64,000 nt of DNA, taken from assembly GCA_019914945.1 (NCBI GenBank), contig CM034102.1, forward strand, positions 16,729,501-16,793,500, given 5' to 3'. The notes beneath the pieces were generated by a model. That model was not told the DNA's origin. It worked only from the letters and a program-made list of their open reading frames with translations, and made no database searches. Each line of letters starts with the position of its first letter. Positions within the stretch are counted from its first letter, which is position 1. A program made the position numbers and the translations under genes. This DNA comes from Typha latifolia (lineage: Eukaryota > Streptophyta > Magnoliopsida > Poales > Typhaceae). Positions 37,622 to 48,490 of the stretch are shown here, piece after piece.

Positions 37622-38662
37622 CTATTCTGATAATATCATCCCCTGTAATACTTTCTTCCAGATGGAACAAGCTATAACCTTGGAGGGTCAAATTGGCTAC
37701 ATAACATTGCAGCTAACAAGATGATGTGAACCAGCTTCGTACCTATCTGGTTAGCACCAGAATCTTCAGATGTTAGTTGTCTAATGTCCTTTGATTGGTT
37801 ACTTTCCAGACAACCACTGATTGCGTCCTGTATTCCTTGTATGTAATAATGCTGGGATCTGAAGTGTTAGCTTATTTGTCTTCTTTTGGGTGCTGTCATC
37901 AAATTGAGAGTTTTCAGACATATTCTTCATTGATGGAGAGAATAAAGTCTAAAAAATTGGCTAATTCAGACAAACTTTAGCTTCAATTTTTTTCCCCCCT
38001 TCATTATTTGTAGGGTATCACTTCTGCAACAAGGTTCGATTTTTTTTCTTTCGTGCTGCAATCAAACAGCTTCCTAATATCATCATCTGATTGTGATGTG
38101 TAAACTAACACTATCACTGCATTAGGTGTTCCAAATAAATAATCTCAATGATCCCAATAAGGTCATGACATGCCTTCGTCCGCTGCACGCATAACGCCGT
38201 GTGACCGTGTCTCAGATTCAGAAAGTATTTATATCTATATTTTTCCCTTACATCAGCTTGAAAAAAAAATAAAAAAAATAATATATATATATATAGATGA
38301 TATATTTTTCATCATGACTGATGAACTGAGTAGTTGAACAATTTAGACTTACTGATTATTAATTTCAGACAGTACTACCTTGATAAAATAAACTATTAAT
38401 TTTAAACTAGTATAATGGAGATTATACTTATAAAGTATGATTATTATATCAATGGGGCCTGGATTAAAGGATTAGGCTTAAGAATCAAGGAAAGAGGGGA
38501 AGCCATCAAAGCAACTTCCACCGTCTGATCTGAGATGGACGGAGCTGATCTGGATAATTACAAGCGATACTGCGCTTGTGCCACGTCATGGCGCATGCTT
38601 CCAAAGTTTGGTGGTTCCCACGAGACTCCATATCGCGGGAAGTCGGGTATTGCAGCACACGA

Positions 38663-38684
38663 GGTCAAACGTTTGACTTTGACC
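38663..38684. promoter_or_regulatory. W-box cluster with a 14-bp palindrome
   Basis: GTCAAACGTTTGAC at 38664-38677 is a perfect palindrome carrying two W-box cores. A third TTTGACC follows at once. WRKY factors bind TTGAC(C/T). The cluster lies about 1.1 kb upstream of the sulfotransferase ATG. Confidence 0.4.
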
Positions 38685-39374
38685 TTATCATGGATTTCGA
38701 TTTTGACATTTTAAATTCATAAATCGACATTAGACTATAATTAAGTGGAAACACGCCGGCATCTTAGTCTTAATGCATACTATTTTACCTCAATCTCTTC
38801 GGTTCTCGTAAAATTCTTTTAATTTTTTTATCCCATTGGCACCAAAATCTATTCCAAAGAATGTTAATTAATGTGTGCTTGTGATATTATTTTGATACGT
38901 ATAAGTACGGAAGAAGGTATCATAATCTGGCAAAAAAAAATATTATAGCTTCTTGTGGTCCAGTGATTTGAAGTCACAAAATATTCGTTAGAATTTGAAG
39001 GCAATCACCAAGTCATGTGAAAATTATGAACGCCAACACGCTACATTATGCAGCCTCCTCTATTCGTCATCATGCTCTCTCTCTCTCTTTCATTAGAAGA
39101 AGCCCTTGTCAAAAAAATTATTCATTTTCATCGGATCCAAATCAGAAAAGTCCATTTAGAAAATGGAATGATCCAATGCTCATTTATTTATATCCTTTAT
39201 ATATTTATATATATATATGTATTATAGCTTTGCAAACGCCACCATTTTCTAGAAATTTTCGTCTCTGCTACTGGCTCTATCTTGGCCGGCTACCAAGGCG
39301 CCTTCTTTGCGACTTGTCCTCTGCCCATCTCACCATTGAGACAGGTGTAGTCCCGTGAATATTTCGAGGAGCTC

Positions 39375-39375
<1 letters not shown>

Positions 39376-39426
<51 letters not shown>

Positions 39427-39434
39427 GAGAGAGA
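39376..39434. repeat. GA microsatellite
   Basis: A near-perfect (GA)n tract with one interruption, probably in the 5' leader or core promoter of the sulfotransferase gene. Confidence 0.9.
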
Positions 39435-39752
39435 GGAGAAGGAAAGGTGGGATTTTGATTCAGGAAACGAGCATTTATTTGGGATCAGAGAGAGACCCAA
39501 GTGAGGCAAGAGGTTGTGGAGAAGAGGTGGGTATCCATAGTAATGATGGGAGCTCACGAGTGCGGGTGGATGTGAAGGGAAGAGACCGATCCAGCTGTGG
39601 GTTTTGATCCTTTTGTCTTCTACCCCCTTTCTAAAAGCTACACCATTTTGGTTGTATTTTAAAGAAGAAAAAAGGAGGGAGAAAGGAAGTTTTTATTTCA
39701 ATACCCTTTTCCTTGAAGAATAGAAGAAAGGCCTAAGAAAGAGGGGGGAAAA

Positions 39753-42700
39753 ATGGCAGAAGACTGCTGTTTCTTCAACAAGGTGGTTTCTTTTATCCTC
39801 TTTTTATTTCGATCTTTGTCTCATTTAATCTCTTTCGCCATCTCTGTAACTAGATGTTCGTTTCACATTAAATGGGCAAGAAAAATTTGGGATTTTGTTC
39901 TCTATGATTTGTTGGTGGAAGGTTTTCCCCCTCTCTTTCTCTTGGGTTTGTGTACTTGTATTGTTCCCTTTCTTTGATCTTCCCCTAGTTTTGTTTGCTT
40001 GAATATTTCCCAAGAGTTCCTTTGAGTTAGTCTTATTCTTCTCCAAGTTGCTGCCCCAGATCAGTCCAGATCAGTACCATGGTTTGAGGCATCCCTTATT
40101 TATGTTACGGAACGGCAGACTTCCAAGACAATGAATCCCCCTAATGTTTGTATGTACCTACTTAATGTAATCTAGGTGAGTTGCTCCTTTCATATATAAA
40201 TACAATGTAGTCTTAATAAGCAGCAATAAATGTAATCCATGGCTCCACGCATGTACTTTCCTGGGGAGTTCGCTTTCCACTTCCCATTTCTCATCTTGGC
40301 TGATTCAGTTCTTTGCTTTTTACATGGTTATTCCTTTATATATATACATATAAATTTATTTATTTTAATTCTCAATGAAACATAAGACAAGTCATTTTTA
40401 TTGGATGATATGTAATGTTTCTGCTTGCTTCTAATTTTTCCTGCTTTGGATTAATGATTCTATTGTGTTCATCTTTGTACCCTCTTCGTGCATATGATCT
40501 CAAAGAGTATGTGCATTTGGTTATACTAACTACAACATTGACATTTGGTTTCACAGGATACTCTTATTATAAGGCCTCCAAAAAAATCACTACTTGCTTT
40601 GAGGATGATCTTCTCAGCCACAGCAATGATTTGTGGGATTTATATTTGCTCGGTTTGTCTGAAGCAAGTAGGAAATAACAGCAGTGCCAGAGTGATGAAG
40701 ATTGAACTAGCAGACCAATCTTGTCATAAACCACGTATTCCTCAATCCGAGATTCCTTATGTGCATTTTCCAAAACCAACAACTTATAGCAGGTCAGTGA
40801 ATTAGAGATTATACTAATTGTAGCCTTAGAAGAATAATTGCTTAATAACCATTTTAGCTTGCAGGGATGAATGTGCATGCACACCGGTTCGGTACTTCGC
40901 TATTATCTCAACGCAGAGGTCCGGAAGTGGATGGTTTGAAACGCTGTTGAACAGTCATATCAACATTAGTTCTAATGGTGAGATCTTTTCTGCGAAGGAA
41001 AGAAGAAGTAACATATCTGCTATCACGAAGACATTGGATAAACTTTACAATTTGGATTGGTTCAGCAGTGCTTCAAAAAATGAGTGTACAGCTGCTGTCG
41101 GCTTTAAATGGATGCTTAATCAGGTAAGGATTTAAAAGAATTATACTGTACTTTTCTCAAATTTGATTGTCTTAATCTTCTTAATTCTGTAGTAAGAGAA
41201 AGCATTTATGTAGCAGTTAGCAATAGTAGAAAGCTAAACAACATGTGTTTCACAACTGCTTGTATAGAGGACTTTCTGTACTCTTAAGTCTTAACACAAC
41301 ATCCATTTCACAACTGCTGGATTGGTACAGCAATTCTTCAAAAGATGAATGTACAGCTGCTGTTGGCTTTAAATGGATGCTTAATCAGATAAGGAAATAA
41401 GAATTATCCTGTACTTTAAATTGTTGCAGAATGGGTAATAAGCCACCTTGGTCTATGAAATGTTTCCTTTTCTTGACTTTGGTTGTCTTAATCTTAGTTC
41501 TGTAGCCCTTAGACTCTGTAAGAGAATGCATTTGTGTAGCAGTTAGTAATAGAAGAAAGCTAACATGTGTTTCACGACTGCTTGAATAGAAGACTTTCTA
41601 TACTCTTAATAGGTTTTGTGCACGTAAATTATTGTCACAAATATTCTCTAGGGAATATGACTACAATGTTAGAGATGAGTTGCATCTCTGACAAGAATAT
41701 GCTGCCTGCAAGAATATTAAATTCTGCTTCAGAGGTCCTATGAGTACTGCTAGCAAATTGACAGTTACATCCTGGTTTGCTGTGCATCAAGACAAACCCA
41801 AATGTTGTGTTGTTCACCAGTATTGATTCTATGCTGGCTGATCTACGGACGAGTATGGAGTACCATATATACAATATGTATATGGATTGGTACTGCACTT
41901 TGGTCCATATAGATTGCATATACTAGCCCATCAATTCAATACTGCTTCTCTTTTGTGAGTTAGAATATGACTACTTAAGGCAATATCAACACCGCATTTC
42001 ATGTGTATGGTCCATAAGTTGGTGGTGTTGACTGTTGAGAGGCATGGCAATTGGTTTAATATCTTATTTTGGCTATGAATCTTTCAGGGTCTGGTAGCAA
42101 ATCATGCTGACATAGTTGACTACTTCAATCAGAGAGGAGTCTCTGCGGTGTTTCTCTTCAGAAGAAACCTACTTCGCCAGTTGGTTTCCCTACTAGCAAA
42201 CAATCATGATCGAGATCATAAACAATTAAATGGGAGACATAAAGCTCATGTCCACTCCAAAGACGAGGTCATATCTCGCATCTTTCTCAGATTCAGGTTA
42301 CATAATTTTGGTGGAATCCTGGGACTTAAAATCTAACATTTTGCAGGCTGCTGTACTTGCAAGATACAAACCCAAACTCAATGTGACATCGTTGGTTCCA
42401 AAACTACAGCATGCAGACCACTACACTGCTAGTGCTCTAGAAAATCTAAAGAACATCCGGCACATTGTTATCTACTATGAGGATCTCATCAACAACAGAA
42501 CAGTGAGCTCTCTACAACTTTATCTTGACTCTCTGGGGAGTCATTTCTCACAGAATCTCTTATGAACACTTGCCATGATCATCTTACTTTGTTTTCATGC
42601 AGAAGCTTATGGATGTCCAGGATTTTCTTGGAGTACCCAAGAGAAAGCTAATTAGCCGTCACGTAAAGATACATACAATGCCATTGTCAGAACAAATCGA

Positions 42701-42776
42701 AAACTGGGGTGAAGTATACAATGCTCTTAACGGTACTCAATATGAGGGTTTCTTAGATTCTGACTATAGAATGTAG
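39753..42776 (+). CDS. NodH-like P-loop sulfotransferase, type II membrane protein
   Basis: Exons are 39753-39782, 40557-40792, 40865-41123, 42088-42267, 42347-42502 and 42603-42776. They total 1035 nt and 344 aa, and all junctions are GT-AG. After a short cytosolic start (MAEDCCFFNKDTLIIRPPKK) there is one membrane span at about 22-45 (LLALRMIFSATAMICGIYIC), fitting a Golgi-type type II topology. The PAPS-binding loop is AIISTQRSGSGWFETLL at about 101-117. The second PAPS contact is in VFLFRRNLLRQLVSLL. Plant relatives are annotated as nodulation-protein-H-like or sulfotransferase-like. NodH sulfates Nod factors, but the plant substrate is not known. The family's closing VKIHTMPLSEQIENWGEV and DYRM are present. 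Intron 3 contains a duplicated copy of the end of exon 3. Confidence 0.9.
41053..41610 (+). repeat. Tandem duplication of an exon 3 end plus downstream intron
   Basis: Copy 1 (about 41053-41289) spans the last ~71 bases of coding exon 3 and the start of intron 3. Copy 2 (about 41317-41610) lies fully inside intron 3. Both the coding part and the flanking intron align, including GTAGCAGTTAG and GTGTTTCAC blocks and the closing TACTCTTAA. Copy 2 carries about 55 more bases in its middle, or copy 1 has lost them. Confidence 0.88.
41317..41388 (+). pseudogene. Duplicated pseudo-exon in the sulfotransferase intron
   Basis: This reads in the exon 3 frame as DWYSNSSKDECTAAVGFKWM then LNQ, against DWFSSASKNECTAAVGFKWM LNQ in the true exon. 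Its donor is CAG|ATAAGG where the true exon has CAG|GTAAGG. It therefore probably cannot be spliced from the normal position. No stop lies within it. I infer a dead exon copy. Confidence 0.85.
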
Positions 42777-42829
42777 CATTGGACCACAAAAAATTTGTGT
42801 ATATAGCTCTTGTCAAAGTTTTTCTCACC

Positions 42830-42867
42830 GTGGCGGTGGCGGTGGCGGCGGCGGCGGTGGCGGTGGA
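42830..42867. repeat. GGC/GGCGGT simple repeat
   Basis: A GC-rich trinucleotide tract sits just after the sulfotransferase stop codon, in otherwise AT-rich sequence. Confidence 0.9.
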
Positions 42868-45215
42868 GTTTTCTCATCGCAGAAAAATTTATTTATTTAC
42901 AGAGCTCAGTTGTTGTTGTTTGATTCCTATAAGCTATTAGTGAAGTGAAAGTTTAGATATACTTATAATTTTGCCGCTGTTCTCAAGTTTGATTTCCTTA
43001 TCTCCAATTTTTCACATTGTACTATTGATAATTTTGTTAGTGAAATATAGAAAATCTCCTCTCTTTTTTTCTCATTTTTAAAATGCACTTCTGTAGCTTG
43101 TTTGCTTCAGAGCTCTCTAGTTTTATTTCTCTTGGCCCACGGAGCCCACTAAAGTGGGGTATATTTGGGCCCAAATAATCCAATTTGGCCCATAGCGGTT
43201 TAAAATGCTTCTGGATGTTGGAAATTCTTACTTCGGGTACTTGGCACTACATGGTTGGCTCCGGCTTCATTCACTTTAAACTTTTACCGATCAAACTATA
43301 CCGAAGTTGATCGATACTTTCTTCACCTAAGGAGATTGTAGAGATCCTCTAACAATAAACAATTATTATAGAGAAAATTATTTAATAGTTTATTAGTTTG
43401 ATTTGATGACATGATTTAACTAGATTGATGACTCAGCGGATATGATGGCTTATATTAGTAACTCAAAATAATGTAAAATAATAGTTTGACGATATATGCA
43501 ATTTGAAGTCTAAACTAGACAGCTTAATAATGTTAACTAGAGTTTGGTGGGGCCTAAGTAAATCTATTTCTAAGAATGGTTGGTTTTATGTCGGGCCTAT
43601 AACTAGGCTCTAGTTTTCCGGCTCTTGAATAATAATATAAAAAAATCAACTTTTAGCTTGTTCACAGCCAATCACAACCTGCCAACAACCCATTATGCTG
43701 AAATTTACATTCAAATGGGATGTTAGATTGTTATTCTTAAGAATTTTATAAATAAAGTATGAATTAATAGCGTATTATATATATATATATCACTATATCG
43801 ATCGCAATAAGATTCAATGTCAACTAAAAAATACTACAAAAATAATCTCATATACTTAATAAAGTTATCACTTAATTAACAACACCACCAAAAACATAGC
43901 ATAGCTGCACAATTACATGTGCACTTACACAACTCTCAGTGGATTCCAATTTGCAAAGTAACGAATATAGAGATTCCATCTTAGAACTCCCCCCCATGCG
44001 AGGGGATTCTCTCATACTTTATAACATGCTCTTAGTACAACTATAAACTAATGCAAACCCTTTTAGTAATAATCTACACCAATGCCAAGTTGTCTGTAGA
44101 TTTCCCACTTTTTTTTTTCAGTAGCTTTGCAGCTTTTTACAGTCAATATATAGTTAGCATTAACTCTTTTGTTTTGAAGGTACAATACTAATGCTATTTT
44201 AATCATATATATTAATCAAAACTATCTCTTTCCCTAGCCAAGGGACTCAAGTGGGGGAATCTTTGTTGTATTGTCTTGGTTAGATTATCACATACAAATT
44301 ATAATCTTAGAAAAAGTACCATTCTTGGGATGTTGGTCTCTTTGAACAGATGGCTTTTGGCTGGAAAGTAGCTTTGGCATTTGGCAGCCATAACCATGCT
44401 AAGCTCTTACAGGAACCGTTCAATTAATACAGTTTAACTAAGCTAAGTGGGCAAGGACACAGGAGCCCTAAATATTAGGTTTTGGGTGGGGGGGGTCACA
44501 GTGGGTGCCCTAAGGGGTCATCCTAAGGTCATGCAACTTGGACTCTAATTTAAAGGGTCCCTCATGTGCAACTTTGTACTTGAAGCCCCTCAACTTTGGA
44601 AAAATATTTTAAAACTTTGGATCTGGGATCAAACTCAAGAATATACTACCAGCCCACAAATAAGGTTTGAGGGAAAGACAAAAGTTGCCATGGCGAACTT
44701 AGTCCAATATTGATTCTGGCAGTGAAAGTTTTGGACTGCATGCATATAACCAGCTGTTGTTGATGTTTAGTTTCATAGTAGTTCAGATGTCTGTCAAGTT
44801 TAATTCAACAATTTACTGGTATATATGCATCGAATTGTTGATCTTTTCTTTATATAGATAATGCTTGCTCTTTAATTTGTTTATGATCGATCAAGGTTAA
44901 TTGGCATATTACGGGCTAGAAGGCCACTATAACTACCAAATAACGGTTTAAGTATTAATTAAATGGGAGTCCTTAGATTCATGATCTTGGCAAAGTGAGT
45001 GGTCCTTAGCTAGCTAATTAATTGATCAAGATGCAGTGGTGGTTGCATGGTTCATGCATGCATATATATATATATAAAAAGAGAGAGTTTAGTTAATATT
45101 GTTTATGCTTTATTATTTTGTTTTCTCTTTACAGATTCCAGGGAGTTTATTATTCTATTAATTGCACGCCAGATGTATAGTTAAATACTAACAATTAGAG
45201 TAGAGAGATGAGTAG

Positions 45216-45223
45216 TATAAATA
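45216..45223 (+). promoter_or_regulatory. TATA box of the CEP gene
   Basis: TATAAATA lies about 150 bases before the ATG. The implied leader includes the CT microsatellite at 45301-45357. Confidence 0.55.
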
Positions 45224-45300
45224 GCCAAGAAGAGTAGAGAGCATGCGAGTATCTTCCCCTTTGCAAATCTCCTCTTTTATTCCTTTGATCACTAATTCTA

Positions 45301-45301
45301 T

Positions 45302-45357
<56 letters not shown>
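45301..45357. repeat. CT microsatellite in the CEP leader
   Basis: A long (CT)n tract ends about 18 bases before the CEP start codon, so it is probably transcribed. CT-rich leaders are common in plant genes. Confidence 0.92.
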
Positions 45358-45360
<3 letters not shown>

Positions 45361-45374
45361 GCTATCTCTTGTAG

Positions 45375-45632
45375 ATGTCTCCTATGGCAACTAAGCAGAA
45401 CTACTCTCGTAAAATGTGTGCTCTTCTGACTGTTCTTATTGTTGTCTCTCAAATTCTTGCTTCTCATGGAAGGCCTTTAATGGAAGAAAATATGGTAGAA
45501 GGCTCGCTGTCGCCTTCGGTAGAAAATGGCGACGGCGCCCCGGTGATAGGCGTTAAGGACGTCCGGCCTACGACACCGGGACACAGCCCCGGTGCCGGCC
45601 ATGCCCTCACTAACAAGGAGATAAGGCATTAA
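45375..45632 (+). CDS. CEP (C-terminally encoded peptide) hormone precursor
   Basis: A single-exon 85-aa secreted prepropeptide. A hydrophobic signal sequence spans about residues 14-30 (MCALLTVLIVVSQILASHG), with likely cleavage after ALA/ASH-type residues near 30-31. An acidic variable region follows. Residues 62-76 (DVRPTTPGHSPGAGH) match the CEP consensus DxRPTxPGxSPGxGH, with three prolines that are usually hydroxylated in the mature 15-mer. The domain is at 45558-45602 and is preceded by Lys. Nine residues (ALTNKEIRH) extend beyond it. CEPs move root to shoot and act through CEPR receptor kinases to raise nitrate uptake and to alter lateral root or nodule number. There is one CEP domain only. 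The start could also be the internal Met at residue 4. Confidence 0.92.
   Translation: MSPMATKQNYSRKMCALLTVLIVVSQILASHGRPLMEENMVEGSLSPSVENGDGAPVIGVKDVRPTTPGHSPGAGHALTNKEIRH
45558..45602 (+). other. CEP peptide domain
   Basis: The codons here specify DVRPTTPGHSPGAGH, the predicted mature hormone. The Pro residues at positions 4, 7 and 11 are the known hydroxylation sites in the family. Confidence 0.9.
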
Positions 45633-48490
45633 TTTATCCTGAATTCACTCTCCAGAGTGCACTTAGTACGTATGGCAACTAAGTTTGCCTTTGATGTTTG
45701 AATTTATTGTACATAACGTGTATCTCTCAGTTTAATTCTTATTGAAATTTGAAGTAATGGTTTCATTATTCCTTATTGAATTTGAAGATGTGATTCCATC
45801 TAATGAATGCTATCTAGCACTTATCTTGTAGTTTATGGTCGATCTTATAGTTTTTCTTCTTTTTTCCAGTTATCATTTTTCTCATATTACGTACGTATTC
45901 TCCACATAGATGAGTATATATATACACAAATGTTAGTTCTATCATATTATTAGTTATTATCTACATGTATAATATATATGATCTACTTCTCTTCTGGTAA
46001 TTAATTTAATTAACATCTCTCTCTCTCTCTCTCTCTCTAAGAAAATTAAGTTAAGTTCCTCAACCTGAGGAGCTTCCTGGGAGTTCACTCATGTCACTTT
46101 CGAGCCTATCATTACCACATTCTACTTGCCTCGATCCCAAATAAGTATATATATGTGCGTGTGTAGAATTAATTAAAGAATAACTTAGCAACCAATATAA
46201 AGCTAGTTGTTTGGATCTTTAATCCACACGTGGAATGAAATTAAAGTACCATAACTACATCCTCCCAGTCATTCTTGAAATGATTAAAAGTATACAACAT
46301 TACCTCCAAAAGAAAGAGAAATAATTAATAAGTGATCAGGTTAACCTAAATCTTTTCTCCTTATATAATGTTTATTGGTATTAGGAGTTGGACACATGTC
46401 AATGGTTGGAGAGGGGGGGCTCGTGACTTAGTTAATAAGCTCTTAATTATACGAATTAATTAAAGCATTGGTTAATGCATGCACGTTCTAATGCTTTTTG
46501 GGTCTTTTTTAAATGTTTAATATAAAAGTTTTGGAGTGTAGTCTGAGTTTAAAAAAAAAGGAATCATTTCCTCTACCTACACATAGCATGCCTAATTTCT
46601 CCATTGCCATGCCCAATTATATCTTATGATTAAAAGAGAGAGGTTGAAGATTGAAGATAATACTATTTATTAATGGGATAAAGGGGGATCTAACTTCTTT
46701 AATTAATAGGTATGATAATGAGAAATTAGCAAACAAAAGAAATCATTTGATCGATTCTCAAAGGAAAAATAAAAATGTTGACTAGTTTGTCTTCAGAATT
46801 TAAAGATAAAATCCACCGGTAATTCTCTATCACCATTAAGAGACTCAAAATTAAATTCTGATAAAAGCATAGCCCAAGGTATCATCCTCAGTAGATAAAA
46901 TTTAAATATAAGTCATTAATCGGATCTAGAATTTATAAAAATGTCAAGATCACTTAAATACTTTGCCCAAGTTTAAGGGAATGTTATTTTTCATATTTAT
47001 ATGGAAACTATTGAACTCGAAAAGGATTTTATATAAATAAAAAAAAATTTCGTGATTCTAAATTTTTTATTATATAAGTCAATTGATCAAATAATCATCG
47101 ACTTATATTTAAAAATTACTAATCAAGACAACAATTTTGAAACGCAACTAGTTTTGTACATAAGACCCTAAAAAAACTTAGACAAAAACTCTAAAAATCT
47201 AGGGTCTTTAATTTCTTTCATATCATCATCAAAACTATGTAGAACAGATCATCATGCCAGCATCATATGTACAAGGGTGTTTCTCTAATAATTTTGTTCC
47301 TTAGATTATTGCACGCATGTTGGTCACACTATGTCACCATCCTGAAAGCAACCTAATTAATTAGTTGAACCACAAATCAATGGCCCATTTAATTCCTCTC
47401 GCCACTCCTGAGGAATTAATTTCAATCCTTTCAACATGTTTACTTTATTCCTTTCATCCAAAGCTTTCAAAAAAGCTTATCTAGATAAAGGTCAAATCAA
47501 GAAGTTCTATCCATAGGAAAAATAATACTAATAATAATAAAATACTAGCAGACAGAAAATAAATAAAATAATTCTCAAAGATGACTAATTCCAATGAACA
47601 ATTAATTCAACGTGATTACTTTTTTTTTTTTGTGTGTCACGAGTACAATTTGTTTACCAACCAATTCTAATGGAGTAAAAATATGTACATTTTGTATGAC
47701 CAAGAAAGTTATAGATTCAACTCCAACTTTAAATAATATTGTAAAGAAATTATTTTGTGGTTTGGTGACTTAGCTCGATTTGGTTGATGGCTTAGCAGTG
47801 CAATTAGTTTGGAGGAATAGAACAGATTGGAGCAGATCTCTGTGATATTTAGTTCGGAGCAATTGTATATGGCGTAAAGCATAAACTAGGAAGGTAAAAA
47901 CTCGGTGGAACCTAATTGTCTCTGTATCTAGAAAGGATTGACCCTTCGCCTAGCACATATTTAACATTCAAACTTATAAATAATTAAAAAAAAAGAGTAC
48001 AACTTTGTCAAGGTGATTAAATAGACCACCATCAATCACTATGGGAACTAATATTTGTCTATCTTTTTTTAAAATCTCTTTGGAGTTAATTTTTTTTTAA
48101 TCTCTTCGTCTAAATAAATTATTGAGAAAAAATTAATTTGGAAACTAATAGATGTGGCTAATTATGCAAGTAGTATAAGTTTGCGGCCAACGACCCCTCT
48201 TTTGTACGGTATGTTAATATCCCACGTGCATGGTGATCCTCCGCAGCCCAAGTCGCAGGAACGTCGGACAACGGGGGTACGTGGGATGGCCCTATTGGAT
48301 ATCAGATGGTATTCACGTACTAAGATATCTAAAAGGTGGCTATAACTATTGATAAAGAGAGTTGGTATACGAAACCTCACCTTCCTCCTACCTTCCTCAG
48401 GTAGTAGAAATCGATGTCGTATGTTTGGAAAAGAAAGACAATCAAAGAGTTATAATTAAGAAGAGAAGAGTAGTAGCGAGAAGGATCGAT
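45633..48490. other. Long AT-rich intergenic region
   Basis: The CEP 3' UTR, a CT repeat at about 46016-46038 and AT-rich DNA without a supported gene fill most of this stretch. The last ~300 bases are the likely promoter and leader of the DUF1645 gene, including a G-box at 48223-48228 and an inverted partner at 48279-48287. Confidence 0.45.
48219..48287. promoter_or_regulatory. G-box/ABRE inverted pair upstream of the DUF1645 gene
   Basis: ATCCCACGT (48219-48227, overlapping the G-box CACGTG) and ACGTGGGAT (48279-48287) are perfect inverted copies 51 bases apart. They lie about 205-270 bases before the DUF1645 ATG. ACGTGG is the core of ABA-response elements bound by bZIP factors. Confidence 0.45.

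Larger units (their letters stand above)
37622..39752. other. Intergenic region and sulfotransferase leader
   Basis: The HO2-like 3' UTR comes first. AT-rich sequence follows, then a W-box cluster at 38663-38684, a TA-rich stretch at about 39190-39220, and a GA microsatellite at about 39376-39434 that probably lies in the transcribed leader of the sulfotransferase gene. No coding region is supported here. Confidence 0.45.
42777..45374. other. Intergenic region with simple repeats and Site II motifs
   Basis: A GGCGGT/GGC simple repeat lies at about 42830-42867 in the sulfotransferase 3' UTR region. Site II-type motifs cluster at 43134-43192. The rest is AT-rich with scattered decayed repeat-like sequence. 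No coding region is supported. The last ~160 bases are the CEP core promoter and leader. Confidence 0.45.

Noticed and set aside
41635..41919. Minus-strand 94-codon open frame in the sulfotransferase intron
   Set aside because: Intronic, with no resemblance to any family. Taken as chance.
43528..43590. Weak similarity to 47890-47950 (GGTGGxxCCTAA...CTAxTTCT-like)
   Set aside because: The match is short and interrupted. It may be shared decayed retroelement sequence but is not strong enough to define a repeat by eye.
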